The notes under the pieces: generated by a model
What the model saw: only the letters and a program-made list of their open reading frames with translations
Databases searched by the model: none
Told to the model about the DNA's origin: nothing
Shown: piece after piece, positions 59,406 through 64,000 of the stretch
Position numbering within the stretch: position 1 is the first letter of the stretch
How the letters are laid out: every line of letters begins with the position of its first letter
Translations under genes and position numbers: made by a program
Origin: Mansonella perstans
Taxonomy: Eukaryota; Nematoda; Chromadorea; Rhabditida; Onchocercidae
DNA: 64,000 nucleotides
Direction: 5' to 3'
Assembly: GCA_037074765.1 (NCBI GenBank)
Contig: JBAMDO010000566.1
Coordinates: 527,352-591,351, forward strand

Positions 59406-62400
59406 CTATGATACAGGTTGTGATATTTTACTTGGATGGAGTGGTATCACGCCGATACCAACGCCACCTTCGTGTGCCACCATATTTCCTGCCAATGTCC
59501 ATCTGTCCTCCTCAATATTATAGATCTCCATGGAACTCAAATTCGAAATGCCGTCATAACTGAAATGGTCGGCATGGAATTAATGAAAATCAAAGTTATA
59601 ACAAATTTTCCAGATCTAGAAAATCAGGTTAATACAAAAGTACGAAATGAAATATGGAAAATATCAAATTGTTACACTTTCGAAAAAGCAACAGTAGGTT
59701 ACATCAAACTAAACACTCTTCTTTTTTTCAAGATATTCATCCGAAATATCTATCATGTTCATATTATTTAATACTGCAAACATTCTGATAATGAGCAAAC
59801 AGCGTTGTTTGACAGAGTTATAAGAGTAACAAAATCACGCAGCAAATAAATCCCTCTCAAAATAAATAACAAACCCAGCAATAGCATAAAGAACACCGGC
59901 ATTGGAAATCAATGATACTCGACTTCTTTTTAAATGCATCGGAGACAATGGGCTCCATTCATCCTTCTCTGGTTCATACACTTCAACACTTTTCAGAAAT
60001 TGAGATCCATCATAGCTGCAAAAAAATCGAATATTTCGCTAACCTCGTTGCCACCCACAATAAAATCTTGAGGTGTTAGAATTTGAATTAATCAATCCTA
60101 AAGAAATTTAATAATTTGCTAAACATGAAAATTTGTTGCACTTGCAAAAGTAAAAAATATGCGTAAAATATAAAATGAAATGTTTACCCGCCACAGACGT
60201 AAATTTTTCCTCGAACAGCCGCAGCTCCCAAACGACATCGTTTCGTGTTCATCGATTTTACCATTTGCCATTCACCACTATCAACATTAAAGCGTTCAAC
60301 AGAGTTGAATATTGACATTCCGTCATGTCCACCCATTACTGCAATGCATTTTTTTAAAATACGGTATTTTCTTCACTAAATTTTTTTCAGCATAAGCGCT
60401 GTGGAACACTTACGAAGGAAAAGTTAAAACATCAGCAAATTCTTACCATAAATATAATTATCGATAACAGCTATACCAGCAGCAGATCTCGGCTTGTTCA
60501 TTGCAGTAGTCAGAGTCCATCGATTTGTACAGGAATTATAAACTTCAACAGATGAAAGTGAACTAATTCCATCATAACCACCGCATACATAGAGACGATC
60601 ATTGACTACAGCTGCTCCAAGCGCAGAACGTTTATTAATCAACGGATTCACCTGTAAAAGAAGAAATAAAGCATTATTTATTAGGAATAGCAACAATGCT
60701 GACACCAATGCATTACGATCTCGAAAAGAAACCACTATATATTGGACATAGCCAAGCATCAGCTTGCACAAACAAGATTTACTGGGTATAAATTTATTAG
60801 GCTTCAAAACGTATCAGCAGAACTCTCAATAGCATACATTGCAAGCAAATATATGATCTGGTTTTTGGTCTGAGTCGACTTCATATCCATCTCTTAGACA
60901 CCTCGCTAGCCCCAGTCCTCTTATAAGAGATGGAACGAAGTGCAACATGATCTTATAGATTTTCTCAAACTCAACCTCAGCCCATTTATTCTGATCCGGA
61001 TCAAAGACTTCAACGGTGCGTAGACGGTCATGCCCATTAAAACCGCCAATGGCGTATAATATACGGTTCATTACAGCAACACCCACTCGTGATCGGATTG
61101 AATTCATCGGTTGAGCTGAAGTCCACTTACCTGCAAGTAACCGTATTTGTTATAATAATAATTTGCCCAGTACTGGGAAGTTTGATAAATGAAGATAATG
61201 GAAAATCCTTGCCAGTCATTGGATCATACATCTCAACTGTTGACAAAGAATCACCAGCATTCGTCAAACCACCAACTGCAAAGATCAAACCGGAAACATC
61301 AAAACAACACCTCTGCTTCGTCCTATACAAAAACATAATTTACTGTAATTTGAAATGAAAAAAAGGAAAATGCTGCATGCATCAAATGAATAGGATGGGG
61401 AAAATAACAGATAATGCAAAAAGTTCAACAAAAATGACACGGCCGGATTTTTTCTAATTTTCCTAAGCATAAATTAGGTCAATTTCTCATTTCCAAAATA
61501 GAAAACGTAATCATGCCTGAATTTTTTGAAAAATTTCCTTCGTTCTGGCATAAGATGGTAATCTTTTGCCTCATCAATTAAATCTCGACAATCAAGGCAT
61601 TCACGAATGTATGGATGAGCAGCTATGTGATCCGTAATGAAATGAGGTTTCAATAATGGCATCCTAACACATGTAAGTACCCTGAAATTCGATTTATTAA
61701 CGAAACATAAAGTCGCTCACAATTAGAAAAATAGAAATCAATAAGCATTTTCTAAAATACACGAGGCATAATCAAATTTTAATGATCAAAATATCTATGT
61801 ACAGAGCATATAAAAAAGAAACTTTCTATTGAATAATATTCTGAGTTCCGAATATTTTTTTAGTGCATGATGAAGGTACTGAATTTGAATTCAACCAATA
61901 AGTTTTTTTTTTTTTTTTTTTTTAACTTAATGCATTATTCAAGAATTATTCAAGAATCACTATTCAAGATTATCCTATTCTATAAATCCTTTCGTAATCA
62001 CCTGACATCTCTGATATCTAGTCATTAGTTCTGTATGCTGATTGGTTTGTTGCCAAAAATGATAAGAATTCTTCAATTCTTTTAATAAATCGTACCCAAC
62101 TGTAGAGATGGGAAAAAATTTAGGATGAAGCAACTGAGAAACATTACAATTAACATGCATTTACTACAATAACAATCTTAGCTAGGAAATATTACCTCGA
62201 TAAGTACTGCTTCCTTTCAGGATTATACTCGATCCATCGCATACAAGCATCAAACACTTGCTCTTCGCTCTCAACAAATAATTCATCTCTGTTCAATATT
62301 GTTACCAAATCATTTACTGATAAAGCTAAGTATTCTTCACCTTGTGATATTGATAGAAAATGTTTGTGCAGGAAACAATCTAAACGATTATTTTTAGTAT

Positions 62401-63894
62401 AAAAATAGAACAATAAAGCATAACTATTATATGATTTAGAATGAATCAAAAAATTGGTCACAAAGTAAGGATAATTATGAAGTGAAAAATACTTCTTTAC
62501 TTCTTCTTTATTCGTCCCATCAAGATAAAATAAATTTCATACATAGCTATTTATGTTCTTCTACTCTATTTCTGCCCCTTTACTCCTTTTTTACACTTTT
62601 TACATTTACTTTCTAAAACTAATGAACGAATGTACTGTTAGTAATGTATGTCTAATCTTGTTTTCCAAAGATATAACTGATATCCTATTAGTATAGAAAA
62701 ATGCATACTAAGTAATCTGAAATATGACTATTACACGATATTCTGAAAAAAAAGTTTAATGAAATATTTTGAAGATTTCAAAATAAAGATGAATGAATAA
62801 TCAGTAAAAGAAAGATACAATTAGCTACCTGCAGAAAGCACAAGTGACACACAGCCAAGAGCCATGGCAAATGATCGTATACCAAGGACGTTCTGTGCAT
62901 GCAACCTACATTTCAGAAACTTGGAACATTCATCCACGATTCCATTCAGTTGTAAGAAATTTGCTGCATGCATTATGCTCTGTACGTTTGCAGCTGTTAT
63001 CCTTATGCCTCCCGTGTATGAGAAGGCAATCAATTGCTCCATCGTATCCGGTTCCAAATCTTCATGAAATCAGCAAAATAAAAATTAAATCCAACTATAC
63101 AGTGTTAATTTGAATTATACTATGACAGATTATTTAATTAGATAATTTTAATTAGATACAATTAGACATCGAAAGATGGGAAACTAACTATCAAGACTAA
63201 TTTATGTAAGATTTCAAGAATAAAACTTCAAAAACCATTTCATGAAGATCTGTAGAGTTGTGCAGGATTTAAAAAACAATACCAGTCAAGAGAAAGTTCT
63301 GTTCTTGTATCGTACATTTTCTATTTGCATCGTACGTTTAATAATTTCCTCTAAGCAATTAGGATGGCTCTTTCTGTGATTCCAAAGTTCTGAATTTCTG
63401 ATTTTTGAAACGAAAAGTGAAACCCCAAAATCTTAGGAAATATTTAGTAAGTCATAGAAGCCCTACCTATAATTCCGTGTCTTTCGAGATTTAATTAATG
63501 GAAAAATTTAATGGTTGGCTTCACTACTGAAATCTTTCAGGATGCTTGAACATTTTCATATGACAAAAGTCAACCTTTCAAATGAATTTCTTCTTGCTGA
63601 CTTTCAGCCATATCAGTTGTGAACATTGCTCGAAAATATGGAATGGTTGCAGCGAGAACAATACGATGAGCGCTAAACCTGAAATTACTGAAATTTTGTT
63701 CGAAAAATTCTTACAACAAAAAATCGTCTGATGAACAAATGAATTTTTTCTACATACCTAATACCACCAACAACAAGTACCACATCGCAAAGTTTTCCGG
63801 CACGACGAATTTCATCGAAATTCGGAAATGCATTTGCGGCCATTGAAGCACCACATTCATATACTATTCCCTCATCATCATCTTCATCACACAT
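59406..63894 (-). CDS. KLHL18: BTB-BACK-Kelch protein, KLHL18 type
   Basis: Likely substrate adaptor for a Cullin-3 ubiquitin ligase. Exons: 63894-63758, 63678-63575, 63059-62829, 62379-62196, 61663-61517, 61322-61213, 61130-60976, 60651-60447, 60338-60188, 60015-59875, 59559-59406; 572 aa (human KLHL18 about 574). The BTB domain ([33 protein letters not shown]) and BACK domain ([36 protein letters not shown]) precede six Kelch repeats: [41 protein letters not shown], and a last blade with [12 protein letters not shown]. Long stretches match my memory of KLHL18 rather than KLHL2, 3 or 20. Exons 5 and 6 end at GC donors, and exon 3 begins after an AAG acceptor. The start ATG was chosen 12 nt after a TTGCAG acceptor. 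Confidence 0.96.
60887..60933. other. Short GC-richer inverted repeat in a KLHL18 intron
   Basis: CCATCTCTTA (60887-60896) is perfectly complementary to TAAGAGATGG (60924-60933). They flank a loop containing CACCTCGCTAGCCCCAGTCC, unusually GC-rich for this window. Confidence 0.45.
62002..62010 (-). CDS. KLHL18: Candidate 9-nt microexon of the KLHL18 gene
   Basis: In the 532-nt intron between exons 4 and 5, ATATCAG|AGATGTCAG|GTGATT offers a 9-base exon with correct phase. Including it changes YLSRMPLL to YLSRDVRMPLL, restoring the VRxPLL motif common at this point of BACK domains and giving 575 aa. The motif is short and could be chance. Confidence 0.3.
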
Positions 63895-63905
63895 AGTCAG
63901 AAGTG

Positions 63906-63911
63906 CTGCAA
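63906..63911 (-). promoter_or_regulatory. Possible acceptor just upstream of the KLHL18 start
   Basis: TTGCAG, 11 nt before the ATG. A second, better consensus TTTCAG lies at 63956-63961. Either could receive a spliced leader or end a 5'UTR intron. Confidence 0.4.
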
Positions 63912-64000
63912 TCAACCAATTTCTGTTTTGCTTTTCAATAAAAAAATTTGATTCACTGAAAATAAGCAATTAAATGTGCAAAATGGATAAAAGAAAATTT

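Noticed and set aside
61975..62160. Minus-strand reading [20 protein letters not shown] in KLHL18 intron 4, faintly like the end of a BACK domain
   Set aside because: The conserved BACK segment is already supplied by the next exon, phases do not fit, and no donor retains it.
1..64000. Wolbachia-derived or other bacterial insert, transposase, reverse transcriptase, tRNA or rRNA genes
   Set aside because: Looked for because filarial genomes often carry Wolbachia fragments, but no bacterial-type ORF, retroelement domain or RNA gene could be recognised by eye. A BLAST and tRNAscan search would be decisive.

Overview
The window looks like nuclear DNA of a parasitic nematode, most likely a filarial or other spirurid worm. 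This is inferred from the AT-rich composition, many short introns with TTTCAG-type 3' splice sites, and gene families whose closest described relatives are C. elegans proteins (KLP-20, PPK-2, UNC-64, UBC-7). No bacterial, viral or transposase gene was recognised. All gene models below were built by hand from reading frame, splice sites and remembered family conservation. In every complete model the exon lengths sum to a whole number of codons.

Layout, left to right. Minus strand: klp-20/KIF3A kinesin-II motor (9-4678, at the window edge), ppk-2/PIP4K lipid kinase (6014-9622), and unc-64/syntaxin-1 with two alternative last exons encoding different membrane anchors (13513-21108). A repeat-rich 7.3 kb stretch without genes follows. 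Still on the minus strand come a small secreted orphan protein (28463-30091) and a four-helix MARVEL-like membrane protein (31320-32669). The strand then switches. Plus strand: an EHD/sarcalumenin-like ATPase without an EH domain and with a lysine-rich repeat tail (34851-39513), and an NR2E-type nuclear receptor (41496-45184, 5' end not found). After these come ubc-7/UBE2G1 (minus, 45808-47854), a second small secreted orphan (plus, 48761-50430), an orphan protein with a helix-turn-helix-like segment (minus, 51755-54504), a reduced protein disulfide isomerase made only of b' and a' domains plus KDEL (plus, 55529-58711), and a KLHL18-type BTB-BACK-Kelch protein (minus, 59406-63894).

The genes do not form one pathway or an obvious operon. 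Neighbours sit about 0.6-8 kb apart on mixed strands. Loose themes are membrane traffic and secretion (syntaxin, PIP kinase, EHD-like ATPase, PDI, MARVEL), protein turnover (UBC-7, KLHL18) and ciliary transport (kinesin-II).

The most unusual items are the half-PDI with a CEAC active site; the EH-less EHD-like ATPase, whose repeat tail is cut short by an apparent 2-base deletion; two GC-AG introns and a possible 9-nt microexon in the KLHL18 gene; five introns ending in AAG; and two secreted orphans plus one nuclear orphan.
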